Assembly (NCBI GenBank): GCA_030549335.1
Contig: CM060189.1
Location: forward strand, 33,255,001-33,319,000
DNA length: 64,000 bases
Reading direction: 5' to 3'
DNA from: Pontederia crassipes
Lineage: Eukaryota > Streptophyta > Magnoliopsida > Commelinales > Pontederiaceae
The position numbers were made by a program, and so were the translations under genes. Positions within the stretch are counted from its first letter, which is position 1, and every line of letters starts with the position of its first letter. This document shows, piece by piece, positions 1 through 12,500 of the stretch. The notes under the pieces are model-generated. The model ran no database searches, had not been told where the DNA came from, and saw only the letters and a program-made list of their open reading frames with translations.

Positions 1-725
1 CCTCGAAGTGATCAACAACAGAATCTCAATCGATCGCATGGGTCAATCAGCACTAATGCCTTTTTACTTTTCAACCTTTGAAAAGTCATATCCACACCAG
101 TCCACTTGAAGACAAGGTTATACCAAGATAATATAAATAGATAAATATGATTTTCAGTTGATTTGACTATCTTAATAGCATTGAACATTTTCGCCAATTG
201 TCATTAAAGTTTGTTATCATAGAAGAATTAAAGCATAGAGCATATGATCCAACATTGTTCATCTTCTACCTCCTCCCGACTTGTTATGTACGCAAACGAC
301 GTTGATAGGGATGCTTGATATCTGCGTTCCGATCAATTATGACTTCGTTAGAGATATGGAGAAGGCTAATCGAGTGGTGTGATCCTCCAAGGGTTGTCAA
401 TTTTGGTTGTTGTGGTCGGCTTCATCCTCTCTATCGATGGCAATATGTGAATCAAGTTTGGTGGCAGTTAACCAACTTTGGTTGGCTTAATTAGTAGCAT
501 GGTTGAGTCTCAAATGTTCGACGTATACTAGTAGCCCTCGAGTCTTGGAGTCATCACATTGACTAGAGAATAAATAATTTTTTAATTCCGAACTAGTCTT
601 ACGCTAATAATATTCGACATCGGAGATCCGAATCAACACCCAAAAAGAAAGTTTGGTGGTAGCTCAAGAAATTTGCCTAGCTGTAGCCCATTCTCGTAGG
701 TTATTAGTTTATGGATTCATTTAAG
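1..725. other. intergenic, nothing recognised
   Basis: Moderately AT-rich sequence with no long open frame, no splice-bordered exon and no repeat structure that I can identify. It ends where the first MITE begins. Confidence 0.5.
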
Positions 726-1144
726 GGGTCATTTGGTTTGTGGATAAAGGTTTAAGTATCTCAATATTCTAAGAATATAGTTAAATGCGACGAGAATAAA
801 ATTAACTTGGTCAAACTTTATTTTTTGTAAAATCATCTAGAAGAATATGAAATCAGAATATTTCTATTCTTCTAAAATAACATAATAGAAATATTATGTT
901 GTTTTTCATTGTCTTCGCCATTTTTTATTTTTTTTCATTATTTTTTGTTATATATATTATATTATAATTTTTATTCTAATAATAATAAATATAAACTATT
1001 TATAATAAAATATGTTAATTATAAAATATGAAATTTATTCTTTTTGAACCAAACAATAGGTAAAATAAGACTATAGTTAGAATAATATATTTTATAAAAT
1101 AAAAATTATTATCCCTCGAAAGATATTATCTAACCAGATGACCC
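726..1144 (+). mobile_element. MITE, family A (copy 1)
   Basis: About 420 bp of AT-rich, non-coding sequence between imperfect inverted ends: GGGTCATTTGGTTTG on the left and, read in reverse complement, GGGTCATCTGGTTAG on the right. A second copy lies in the opposite orientation near 17.23-17.66 kb and shares the interior around GAATATAGT and the following AT-rich stretch. Size, lack of coding capacity, inverted ends and a second copy fit a miniature inverted-repeat transposable element. The ends containing TTTGGTT recall PIF/Harbinger-type MITEs, but I see no clear 3 bp target duplication, so the superfamily is open. Confidence 0.6.
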
Positions 1145-1294
1145 GGACGACAGAGAATTTTCGTGTTCTGTGGATCACTTGATTGCCAAAAGGAATTTAA
1201 GCAATTGTTCCCCCAAGAAGCCCATGCAAGAAAGAAGAGAAGGTGTGTTGCTTGAGGAGACTCCCAATGTGGTAATTCTTTCCATCTATGCCAA

Positions 1295-1970
1295 GGCTGT
1301 GTTTGGCAGCACGGAACAAATTAAATGTTCTGATTGTTCTGCCAAACGCAACCATATGACGGGAACATCAAAGTTCCTGCCGAACATTTCTTTTTTTTTA
1401 ACCGCCGCATTCTTTGACTTTTTTAATTTCATTTATTTTTTAATTGTTTTATAATATATGCATATATAATTTAGAATAAATTAATACATTATTATAACAT
1501 AATTTAGGAATATTATAACATAATTTATTAAATGTTATTAATTAAAAATTATAAAATAATTAGCTCTAATAATTAATAAATATTTTATTAATTAAACTAT
1601 TCAATTATTTTTTAAAAAAATTGTATTATATTTAGATCTTAAAATATACGTATATTATAATATTAATAATATTTAAAAGATTTAATCAAAATAAACAAAA
1701 ATAATATTAATAATATAATGATTTACGTAAATTATAATATTAATAACATATTCTTATTTACTATAATTTTATACCTCATAAAATAATAAATTATATTTTT
1801 AGTTCTCCTTTTTTATCCAAACACCCACTAAAATTTATCCATCACATCAACTTTTTAAATCTTCATCATTACACTTTTTAATTCAAATACCTATTTAAAT
1901 TTTTTTATCAAATCAATTAATTCAGTCGAGAACTAATGTTTTACTAACGTCGCTGTCCTAAACGCAGCCC
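1295..1970 (-). mobile_element. MITE-like element, family B (copy 1)
   Basis: The segment begins GGCTGTGTTTGGCAGC and ends with sequence whose reverse complement reads GGGCTGCGTTTAGGACAGC, so the ends are imperfect inverted repeats. The interior is very AT-rich and has no coding capacity. The right part, read on the minus strand, matches 20.97-21.2 kb (shared GGTGTTTGGATAAAAA and flanking sequence), and the left part matches the end of that copy near 21.8 kb. Two copies with the same end-to-end order support a dispersed element of about 0.7-0.85 kb. Confidence 0.6.
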
Positions 1971-2920
1971 AAGCGAATCTTACAGGCATTGCTCGTCACA
2001 CTCGTATGTCCCCTCTCCTGCCATTAACGCTTGTCAAATCTGCTATGAAGAATTCGGCTGACGTCACATGATTGCCGAAAATGGCCAATTTCTAATCGAC
2101 CATCAATGGCTGACATGATTTCGAGATTTTGATGATTCCACAAGTATTCTTCTCACACATTATTCATGTGTTTGACCACATACATGATCATATGCTAATC
2201 ATCACAAGATGAACTTTCAAAGTGATGATAATAAAAAAGAAATTAAATAATGATCCCTTATGACACCTTTAAAAAATAAAGGCAACTTTAAAGTTATTCT
2301 ACCATAAGGAAAGAAAAGAAGAAAAAAAATGATGATCTTATCCTTACTCATGCTCCATACATATGATGCGTTTATAAATGCCATATGAATAACTTATAGC
2401 ATGTATATAACATACACATGGCTAGATGATTGCTCGTGTCCAAGTTGAGATCTTGAGAACCATGTTTTAAAATTTCTTCGTTATCAAAGTCTTTATAGAC
2501 GTTTTAAAATTTCTTCTCATATATATATATATATATATCTATATATATATATATATTGCTATGATTTATTTTAGAGAATAATGTACAAGACATTTAAATG
2601 ATAAAATTAAGTACATTAGCCCCATTGTTTTATGTGATTATTACATATTCCAAGCTCCGATGTGAGATAATTAGTTACGAATGATAGTCTCATGAATCAC
2701 TACCCTATCGGCCACGTGAATTTTCAGATGGTTGCATAGCTGGGTAGACAACTTAAAAATTTCTTCACCAAATTTGTCAAGCTGGTGATCTAAAGAAATC
2801 TAAGAATCTAAAATCATAAAATTAAACTGAAAAACCGTAGGATCATACTAATAAAAATATGCTTGATTTCACAAATAAAAAAACATTTTACTCCCCAATA
2901 TATTAAAACAATTAATTTAT
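1971..2920. other. intergenic with AT microsatellite
   Basis: No gene seen. An interrupted (AT)n tract lies at about 2520-2557. The rest is AT-rich unique-looking sequence. Confidence 0.5.
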
Positions 2921-3030
2921 AAGTCCAACAACAACGATAACAAAACTTTATCCCACTAAGTGAAATCGGCTAGATGAATCATACGACGTCTTCGTTAATC
3001 CATGTTCATGAAATTCGACGGGATATAACA
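2921..3030 (-). mobile_element. RTE-type LINE 3' end fragment
   Basis: On the minus strand this reads as a short 3' terminal fragment: a stretch like CACTTAGTGGGATAAAGTTT followed by a GTTGTTG-type tail. The same GTGGGATAAG...TTGTTGTTG ending closes the RTE copies at 7.66, 53.79 and 61.56 kb. Beyond about 3000 it diverges from those copies, so it is either an old fragment or a related subfamily. Confidence 0.55.
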
Positions 3031-3574
3031 TACATCTATATGTTACATTTTATCTAAATTAATTATTATTTGTTACAACTTTTATTCTTAATGAAATCAT
3101 TATACTAAATCGCATATCATAAAATTATAAGACATTCTAAAATAATGCGGATCAAAATCATAGCCAACCATAAAAGAAAAGAAGAGCGTTTAACAACTAT
3201 AACGGAAGGGAAAAAATCAAGAAAATGAAATTGAGGTCATTCCGAGAGCAGCTAAACATGAACTGGTAGCATACATCAACGGACAAAATTATACATTGGA
3301 GAAGAAAGGCAATGAAACGAAATCAGAATATCTGAAGAGAAAAAAAAAGGGGGAAGGGGGAAATGTTCCTACCACCTGCAAGTTTAAAATGAGATCATCT
3401 TGCCCAATGAAAATGATTACAAAGAATCATTCAGTATCCTCCTGCAAAGTAAAATGACATAGGTCCACTGACAATCAAATTTAAACAGGCAAAACCAAAC
3501 CAGAATGGGCGGAGTTGAGCAGATACGACGATCAAAAGGCAAACAAAATTAGATTTGTAACAGGCCAAACCTAC

Positions 3575-6500
3575 AGAATATGAAATTTTGAAATCACCCA
3601 TTCTCGACTTAACTTGAGCGACCTGGGTGTGAATCAAATTACCACAGTAAAGAAGCGTCATGCAGAGAATACAAAATACTAATGTAAATCGTACAAAAAA
3701 CACTTCTCTTGATACCATATTATTCGATAGTTCACAGTTAGTCTTGCAGTTTTACATGGGTCACTCAGATAATAGAAAGCATCTGGCCGATCCAGAAAAT
3801 CTAAGTTGTCTCTCAAGAATTCTTCGAGGACATTGCAATTCAGTCGCATGATTGCTGCAGGTAAATAATTCAGGTCCAGGCACTCATACAATAAAAAAAA
3901 CCAAGGATATTAACAATCCGGTGCATAAGACAAATCACCCGGGCCAAAAGCCATGTGAAGCTGCATTAGTTGGTTTGTTGCTGCTCCAATCATAGAACTT
4001 CAAGAAAACATTAATAGGTTATCTGATAAAAATGATTTTCATCAGTATCAGTAGAATTAGAATCCCATCCAAAGAGACAACAAAGACCTGCAAAAATATT
4101 ATGACTAGCAATCCCCTTATGACAGACGAACAACAAATTTCATTTGCACCCCATTACACAGGTGTCAGTGGATGATGTACATCTTGTTAGAATGATCCAA
4201 AAGAACCAAGGATTGCAACATACGAAAAGCTTTCTACAAACCATATAAAACTTAACGTTGATCATATCCATGTATTGGAATACTCTATGCACATCTTCAA
4301 GGACAACCTTGAAGATATGATCTAATAAACAGAAAAAAAAGGTAACCACAAAACCTGTGCAACATCACCTGAGTCCACACTATAAAACTTAACGTTGATC
4401 ATATCCATGTATTGGTATACTCTATGACAAAACCTTTTGCTCACTGTTTATGAATCTAAATGATTGGGGATTATCTCGATATGAAGAATGAATTAGTCTC
4501 ACAAGTACCAACTTTATATCATATAACCTTACATCCTGAAATCACTTCATTACAAGATAACACAAGTATTTGATAGCCCAACTAAGAAGCGTCAGGTAGA
4601 ACCTCTTTCTGAACAAATCAAGACGTCTCCAGCTGCACAAAGCTGAAATTCAAACCCACATAGATGTTTCTTCCCCTAATGAAATGCACATGTAAGAGCT
4701 CAAGAAAAATGATAAAAAACAGTAAGAAAAAAGATTATTCAAATATCCAGCCAAAACTTATAAGAAACAAAATGATTTGAACTAGTGGTCCTACTATTAC
4801 ATAAAAAAGAATGTACAAGTGAAATGCAACAAAAATTTGCATAACTTTTGAACCAAAGATGGCCAAGCCCAGGTGTCCTATGTGACAAATCAAACTGGAC
4901 TTGTGACTGCCCCCCAAAGAAGATCGAGGACCAAACATGTGAAATCTGCATGAAGTTGCACAGAACAGTTGATTGCCCTTGTACCATTGGCTGCAATTTT
5001 CCATTATGAAGCTGAAGAACTAGTAGAGGATGACTCAGAGACAATCTCTCCATATAAGTCCTAGGAGCAGTGCATCTCCTCAACATCACATCATTTATCA
5101 TGTCGATCCTAACATCGAGGCAAGGACATGTATCATGTCAAGGGAAGGAACTCAATGGACTCGACTCAAGCTGCTCCCGCAATGGAATCCTACAAAGTTT
5201 AAGGCGGTGGTGGTGAACTCATGAGAGACACATATAGCAGGTATCTTCAAATGCACTCGACTCGAGTGGACCTTGCAAAGGGGACAGGGATCGATGATTG
5301 ATTGCTATCATGATGGACAACTACAACCTTGTAGTAGTATTGAACTTCCCCGACTGCCAGGCTGCAATAGTTGAGTTGTCAACCAAATATTTGGTGAGCG
5401 GCCACCCAAAGATCACATGTGCATCGTTCCATCCCGCATAGAAAGAGCCCAACATCCAAGGTGCTCTCCTCAATGTCCACTACCATCAAAGTCCCCAACG
5501 CGGCGCGCCCGAAAGACTAGGCGATCCAAGGATCGAACCGAGGTGGTTCCATGCCTCCACTCACAAAAAGGAGCAATCAAGGCAAGGCCACCTCTATTGG
5601 TGGCAAGACTCTTGTCGTGAAGAAAGGAGTGGTCAGGTTAAGGCCATATCTATCGGTGGCAAGACTCTTGTCATGCTCTCACTGCGACTCGCACAAAAGG
5701 CACACGCCAAAGGAGACGACTACTGCCCCCGCACTAACGATCTGATCATGGAGTGCAAAATGGGTGACTTGATCCATGTCTAACTTCCTCGCCATTGTCC
5801 ATCTCAAGGAGATAGATTTTCATAAATTATGTTGTCATTTGCAATGCCTTTTGAATCCCAAAGTAGCAAGCAGTCTATCTGTCGGAGCTTCCCTGAAATC
5901 CTCATCAACTCCCAATAATCCAGTCTAAACTACTTTGAAAACATCAAATTGGAGACCTCCCCAAATGCGATGACTCATTCTGCAACCCTCAAGAAGCCCG
6001 AGTTGAGAAACTCACCAGCGAAAAGTTAGCAAGTGAATTCAACACCAAGTTCAAGACCTCAGAGAACCCATATCAACAACGCTGTGTCGTCGTTGACTTA
6101 GGGTTGAGAATGTTATAGACATTCCATTTTGCACTGCAATGCACCACACAACGCTAGCTCATGCCACAAGACATCCCTTATGCCCAAGTCATCGTATTTT
6201 TCATGTAATTTTATCATAAACCACGACTATATTTAACTAATGCAGAGCTGATCAATGACATTTTTGTAATAAAGTGTGATTATAAAGCTGCACACTTAGC
6301 CATGTTTCTCCACACCCCTTGTCGTCATTCTAACACTCGTACTTCAGGTATAGTAAGGAGAGTGAGCTTAGTCCTTTCCCAAGTCTCCTAATACAAACGA
6401 GCTTTCATAATTTTCATGTGCAGCCTCAAACATGGCTTCACAACCCCCAAACTATCCTTCGGAACCTGCAAACCTTTGAATGAAAGGTCCTTAGAACTCG

Positions 6501-9500
6501 ATAGTGCACCAGGAATGCTTGGGCAAAGACTAAAAAAATAGATTCAGTAATTTATCACGGATACCAAGCGAAAAAAAAATCACACATAGATTTACGAGAT
6601 TCACCCTTAATTGAGCTATGTCATTGGACAATAACAAAGTTTTGTTCAAATTTAGATAGTTACAAATAGACTACCCCCCTGCACACAAACACCACCCCTT
6701 CCCCCTAATCTGTAAGAAGGGTCATCATAGATCCCCAAGAGCCTTCATGATATTCACTGACAAGCAAGCGATGAAGATGGGTTACGTATGAAGATAACAA
6801 ATGGGGATTACGGATGGCATGCCGATTAATATTACAACTACCACTTAAAAACCACCTGAATCCTAATCCCTTACGCTAACTAGAAATATCATATCCCTTA
6901 TGAAGTAAATAAAATCCTAAGCAAATATGAAATATAATCCTAATCCAAAATAATAAAAAAATATAATCCTAATTAAATTTCTCAAAAAATAATCCTAATC
7001 AAATTTCTCAAAAAATAATCCTAAAATTTATCATCTTTTTTTAGAAGAAAATTTACCATCTTTAAGTTTTGTGAAAACATGTCAACTTTTCCTTAACATA
7101 ATAGGAAAAATAGAAAGCTTAAAAGCAACGGCAAATATAAATTCATCAATTGTTCTACAATGATCACTTGTCAAACTTTAAAGCCTTCAATCACCCCATG
7201 GTACTCACTAACATAAGATATCATTGTTGAGTTGTTTCCTTGTTGACATAGCAAAACAAATAACAAATTCAATTGAGAACTGACAATTCACAAAAGCAAA
7301 GTTTTCAACATGATAAACAAAGCATCCTGACAAGAATCGAAGAAAACAGATAAGATACGACAATACCAATTCAAGAGAATGATAATCGATGAAAAGATCA
7401 CCCTCCAAACCACCAGTGCTACGAAGAAGCTCCAAGACAAATATTGTTTGCTCACGAACTTCAAGTTTAGAGAGATTCTCAAACTGAAATAAAATTTGAT
7501 TGATGCAATGTTCTGAATTTTTCAATAGCCGAACTTTTAAATACGTCTGTAGGAAACTAATTTCATCTAGACTATGGATGAACTCCTAACCAAAAGAGGA
7601 ATAATAGAAAAGGAAAGAAACAAGAACTCCTGCAATCTAAACAAAAATAATAATAAAACCAACAACAACAACAACAACAACAAAGCCTTATCCCACGTGG
7701 GGTCGGCTACATGGATCATACGACGCCACGACGCCATTCCGCTCTATTAGTAACCAAACCTTTCGGTATATTATTCACCAATAGATCTTGCTCTATTAGT
7801 TCGTCAAGTGTCCGTCTTGGCCTCCCTCTCCCTCTTTTAATCGGACTCCAAATTATTTGATCTACTCTTCTTACTGGCGCATCTAATGGTCTTCTCTGAA
7901 CATTACCAAACCATCTCAAACGATTCTCTACCATTTTCTCACTAATAGGAGCCACTCCGACTCGTTCACGAATATGGTCATTCTTAATCTTATCTAATCT
8001 TGTATGACCACACATCCATCTCAACATCCTCATTTCGGCTACCCCCACTTTACGTTCATGTTGTCCCTTCATAGCCCAACATTCACTACCATATAACACT
8101 GCGGGCCTTATAACAGTACGATAAAATTTTTCTTTAACTTTATTGGGTACTTTTCTATCACAAAGAACTCCAGTGACTTTCCTCCACTTACACCAACCAG
8201 CTTGAATTCTATGATTAACATCGTCATCAATCTCACCATCTTGTCTTACAATTGATCCTAAATATTTAAACTTTATCACTTGAGGAATTATATCCTCCCC
8301 TAGCCTAACTTTCAAATCGTCTCTAAGTTGTTTATTTGTGAAATTGCTATGCATATATTCTGTTTTATTCCTACTTAAACGAAAACCCTTTGACTCCAAC
8401 GTATTTCTCCATATTTCCAATTTTGTATTAATCTCTTCTCTTGAAAACGAAAACCCTTTGACTCCAACGCATTTCTCCATATTTCCAATTTTGTATTAAT
8501 CTCTTCTCTTGAATCCGCTAAAAGTACTATTCAAGAGAAGAGATTAATACAAAATTGGAAATATGGAGAAATTTGCCTAAAACTGTAAACTGAAATCTGA
8601 ATCGGATTTCAATTAACATTGGATTGACATTCTAATAGTCCTATGACTTAATATTCACGAGAATAGTGCAAAACTGTCTTCATTGCATTTCACTGCAGAG
8701 ATGGATCTCTGTTCAATCTACCTCAAAAAAGCATTATGTCAATAAAAAGGATTAAAGCAGAGAGCAAACCAAAACCAGGTAAATGGCATAAGTATATTAT
8801 ATAATAGAAAAAGAAACACTATTCAAATCTAAGTAAAGGCAAAGCAATCTAGTACTAGAAATTTCAGTTGTTAAACTCAAGGTTGTGTAGTTAACTTGTT
8901 TGTAAATTCCTGCCCTCAAATTTTTATTTTTGTATATTCTCAGTTCTGATTGACAATCAAAGGTAAGTATAGAAAAGGCACAAGGAAAAACAATCTGTGT
9001 TCAGGTATCATGAATTTTGCACAACATGGAACACACAAGTCATCAGCTTGCCCATTTTTCTGCACTTGTAGTTGTTAGGTCAGGAGCAAAAGATACGCAT
9101 ATTAAATATTCTTCCATGATATCATACCTACCACAGAGAATTATAATGGAAAATTAAGTATCACAACTTATCAGCAATTTCCAATCATTAATAATTGGCG
9201 AACTATTGATAACCATCTCAGGTATGGCTACTGCTGTCATACAGAACACTGGAAGTGCATTAGACAATGGATCTATATCAAATACAAATCAAATAACTAC
9301 AGAAATTATCAGTATCCAGTTTGTTCATATATCAAACAATGCATACCCATACTAATGACAGGATACATACTTGCATTGAGGGTGGTGTGCAACTAAAAAA
9401 GGTTACAAAAAGTCATTAGGCAAGTCATTAACCAGTAATAGGAAAAGACTGAGAGACCAAAGAAGACAGGGGCTTTCCCCTAAGTGCATTAGAAACATAA

Positions 9501-12500
9501 ATAAGTAACACAAAAAGGAACAGATGAAGAGAAACTACAAATAATATATGAATTCCCTTCAGCATCATTTCTGCCTGAGAAAGTAGTACTGTAAGCATAC
9601 AAAATATTCATAATTCTCTGTTTTTAGGAAATATTCATAATAAGCTCCCTTGCCCCCAACATTCTCTGCAATGGTGGAATGATCCTAATGTTAGTCCCAA
9701 AAACTCGAACTAGTTTAGGTCATTGCAAAAGGAAACAAATCAAGGCATTAGCTCCAAAAATTTCCCATCATGTCTAAAGATAATAGTCATTAGTTGAATA
9801 AAATGACAGGAAGACTTGTAAATACAAATACATGCAATAGATACGAAATGCAGGTAGAGCACCCCGTCCAAATAGGATTTATTGATTAGAGATAGAAAAC
9901 TAATTTCAGCTAGACTGTGGCTCTTCTAACAAAATTAAAGATACATGAACTAAAAAGAGAAAAGTAGAAAAGGAAAGAAACTAGAACTCCTACATCCAAA
10001 GAAAAAATAAAACCATTAATAAGAAACAAATCTACCTATAATCTAAAATAAAATCTGAATGGGATTTCGATATCAAAAACCTTGTTAGGTTCCTACATCA
10101 CTCATCTTAATAACCACCTGCATCAGCTATAGTTGGATTGCTAGTCTAATAGTCCCGTGACAGAATATGCACCAGAATAGTGCAAAACTATCTTAGCCGC
10201 ATTTCATTGCAGAAATAGATCTGATCAATCTACCTCGAAAGAACATCATGCCAGTAAAAAGGACTAAAGTAGAGTGCAAACCAGAACCAGCAAAAGGGTG
10301 TATGGAAGTATTTTATATAACAGAAAAAAGAAACAATATTCAAATCTAAAAAGGCAAAGCAATTTAGTAATACAAATTTCAATTGTTAAACTCAAGGTTG
10401 TTTGGTTAATTTCCTTGTATATTATCATTTATATTGACAATCAAAAGGAATGTATCAAAGGCACAAGGTAAAACAATGTGAGTTCAGGTGATTCCTTGTC
10501 ACGAACATGCACTGCATGAAACACACCACAATTCACTGGTTTGTCCATATTCTGCACTTGTAATAGATGGTCAAGGGTAAAAGATAAGGATATCAAATAA
10601 TTTTCTTCCATAATACTACACCAACCGCACGGAATTATATTGGAAAGGCTTATGCTTCTTTATGAAACATAGAGGAAATTTCCAATAGTATACCTGGTGA
10701 ACCATTCATCAGCAGCTCAAGTATAGCTTCTGCTGTCATACAGTCTGAGAGTGCATTAGATAATCAATCTATATTAAGTAAAGATCACATAACTTGAGAT
10801 ACTATTAGCATCCAGTCTGTTCATATACCAAACAAAGCATACCCGTACTAATGACAGGATACTTCCCTTGCATGCTGAGGATGTTCAACTAAAAGGGTAA
10901 CAAAGTAACAAAAGTCATTAGATGAGTTATTAACCAGTAATGGGAAAACTGATAGACCAAAACAGACGAGGGATTTACCCTAAGTGCAATAGAAACAATT
11001 TGTCTTAATAAATAACATAAAAGGAACATATGAAGATAAACTACAAATAATATAAAATTCCTTCAGCATTGTTTCTGCCAGCGATGGTAGTTCTGTAAGC
11101 GTAAGAAAAATACATCATTTTTGTCTGTTTTCAGGATTAATAAGCTCCCTTGCCCCGGATTCTCTGCAATGATCATAATGTTACAGCAAGGTAAAAGAGG
11201 TGAAACCCAAACTTCGGACTAGTTGAAGTCATAGCAACAGGAAACAAATCAGGCATTAGCTCCAAAAATCTCAATCCTGTCAAAAGATAATAATCATTAG
11301 TTGAATTAAAATGACAGGAAGACTTGTAAATATAAGTGCACGCAATAGAAACGAAATGCAGGTAGAACTTCCTCTCCAAATATAACTTTCTGATCGCATC
11401 TCCTGCTAGCATGGGTGTCTCAAGTTATGCTTAAAATTTGACATTTAAAAAGCAAAAATAAGAGATCAAGGACCCATGTTTTATTGGAGGATGAGTAAAA
11501 ATAAAGCAAGGATCTTTTACCTACAGAAAGGCACCAATATTTCTCTTCTCATATCAAGGAAAAGTCATGGTTCTTTGAGAATGCTACAGTACAATTTGCA
11601 AGCATGAAATAGTAATAGTTCAATTACCATAGGTCTTACTACATGAACTAAAGAAAAACAAAGAGTCAAAAAGTGCCCATGAACACAGTTACATTGTTTA
11701 ATTACCATAGGCCTCGAAAATTAATGTACCAACATTTCAAACAAAATAGAGAAAACATGAGGAAGCCATAGTGGTAACTAGTGTTGCATTAATCAGTTGT
11801 ATGGACTTGTCACATATATTGAAAAAGAATTATGAATATTTTTCTAGAATTCACCTTAAATGCATAAGGAATTAAGATATTACAAGTTATAATTAGTTGC
11901 TCACAATTGGAAGCCTGGAAGCCAAAACCCCACCATGTGGACACCATAATCCAGGCCAATTCCACAGCTTTAACCAGAATATTTCTCGCACTAAAGGGAA
12001 AATGTGCTTGAATTTAACCCGTGAAAAGAAAACAAAACAGAAAGTTAATTAACTAAATGAGAAAAATATGTAGTCATCATGTAGAGTTAGATTATATATC
12101 ATATACAAACCCTTATAGAGTGTTATGCATCATAGAAGGTTGTCATACGCTGTTTTAAAATTCTAATAGCAAATAGATACCCTAACTTCCTTTTGGGAGA
12201 ATGAGAGAGAAAGATACATTGTATATGTTGCATAAATAGACCAATATAGTCAAGAACCTGGTTACTTGAAAGGTGTACTAGAAAATAGCACCCACTTTAA
12301 CCAGCAATGGTAACAGTAGACTGCAACCAAGAAGGACAAGATGTCATAGGCTGTTCTAAAATTCTAATCACAAATAGATTCCCTAACTTCCCATCGGGAG
12401 AATGAAAGAGAAAGATACATTGTATATGTTGTATAAAGAGACCAATATAGTCAAGAACATGGTTTCTTGAAGGGTGTACTAGAAAATAGCACCCACTTTA

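Larger units (their letters stand above)
7660..8572 (-). mobile_element. 5'-truncated RTE-clade LINE with foldback 5' end
   Basis: This is a minus-strand non-LTR retrotransposon of the plant RTE clade. It ends in a (GTT)n-type tail seen as AACAACAAC at 7660-7680. The 3' terminal region TAGCCGACCCCACGTGGGATAAGG is split over 7680-7715. It contains the C-terminal part of the reverse transcriptase ORF (7716-8480) and is truncated upstream of the FADD region. At the 5' end a 67 bp stretch is tandemly repeated (about 8375-8513), then inverted to form a foldback. It is very similar to the copy at 60.8-61.56 kb, so both are recent insertions. Confidence 0.9.
7548..9870. repeat. direct duplication, copy A (contains RTE insertion)
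   Basis: Sequence from about 7548 reappears from about 9887 in the same order. Matching landmarks include AACTAATTTCATCTAGACT/AACTAATTTCAGCTAGACT, AAGGCAAAGCAATCTAG/AAGGCAAAGCAATTTAG, AAGCTCCCTTGCCCC and ACGAAATGCAGGTAGA. Copy A is about 900 bp longer because an RTE LINE lies in it at about 7660-8572. The copies differ by many substitutions and small indels, so the duplication is old and the LINE came later. Confidence 0.8.

Noticed and set aside
4735-5101. 120-codon minus ORF as an exon of the candidate gene
   Set aside because: No convincing splice borders on both sides, and composition rich in Cys/Trp/Phe as in chance ORFs.
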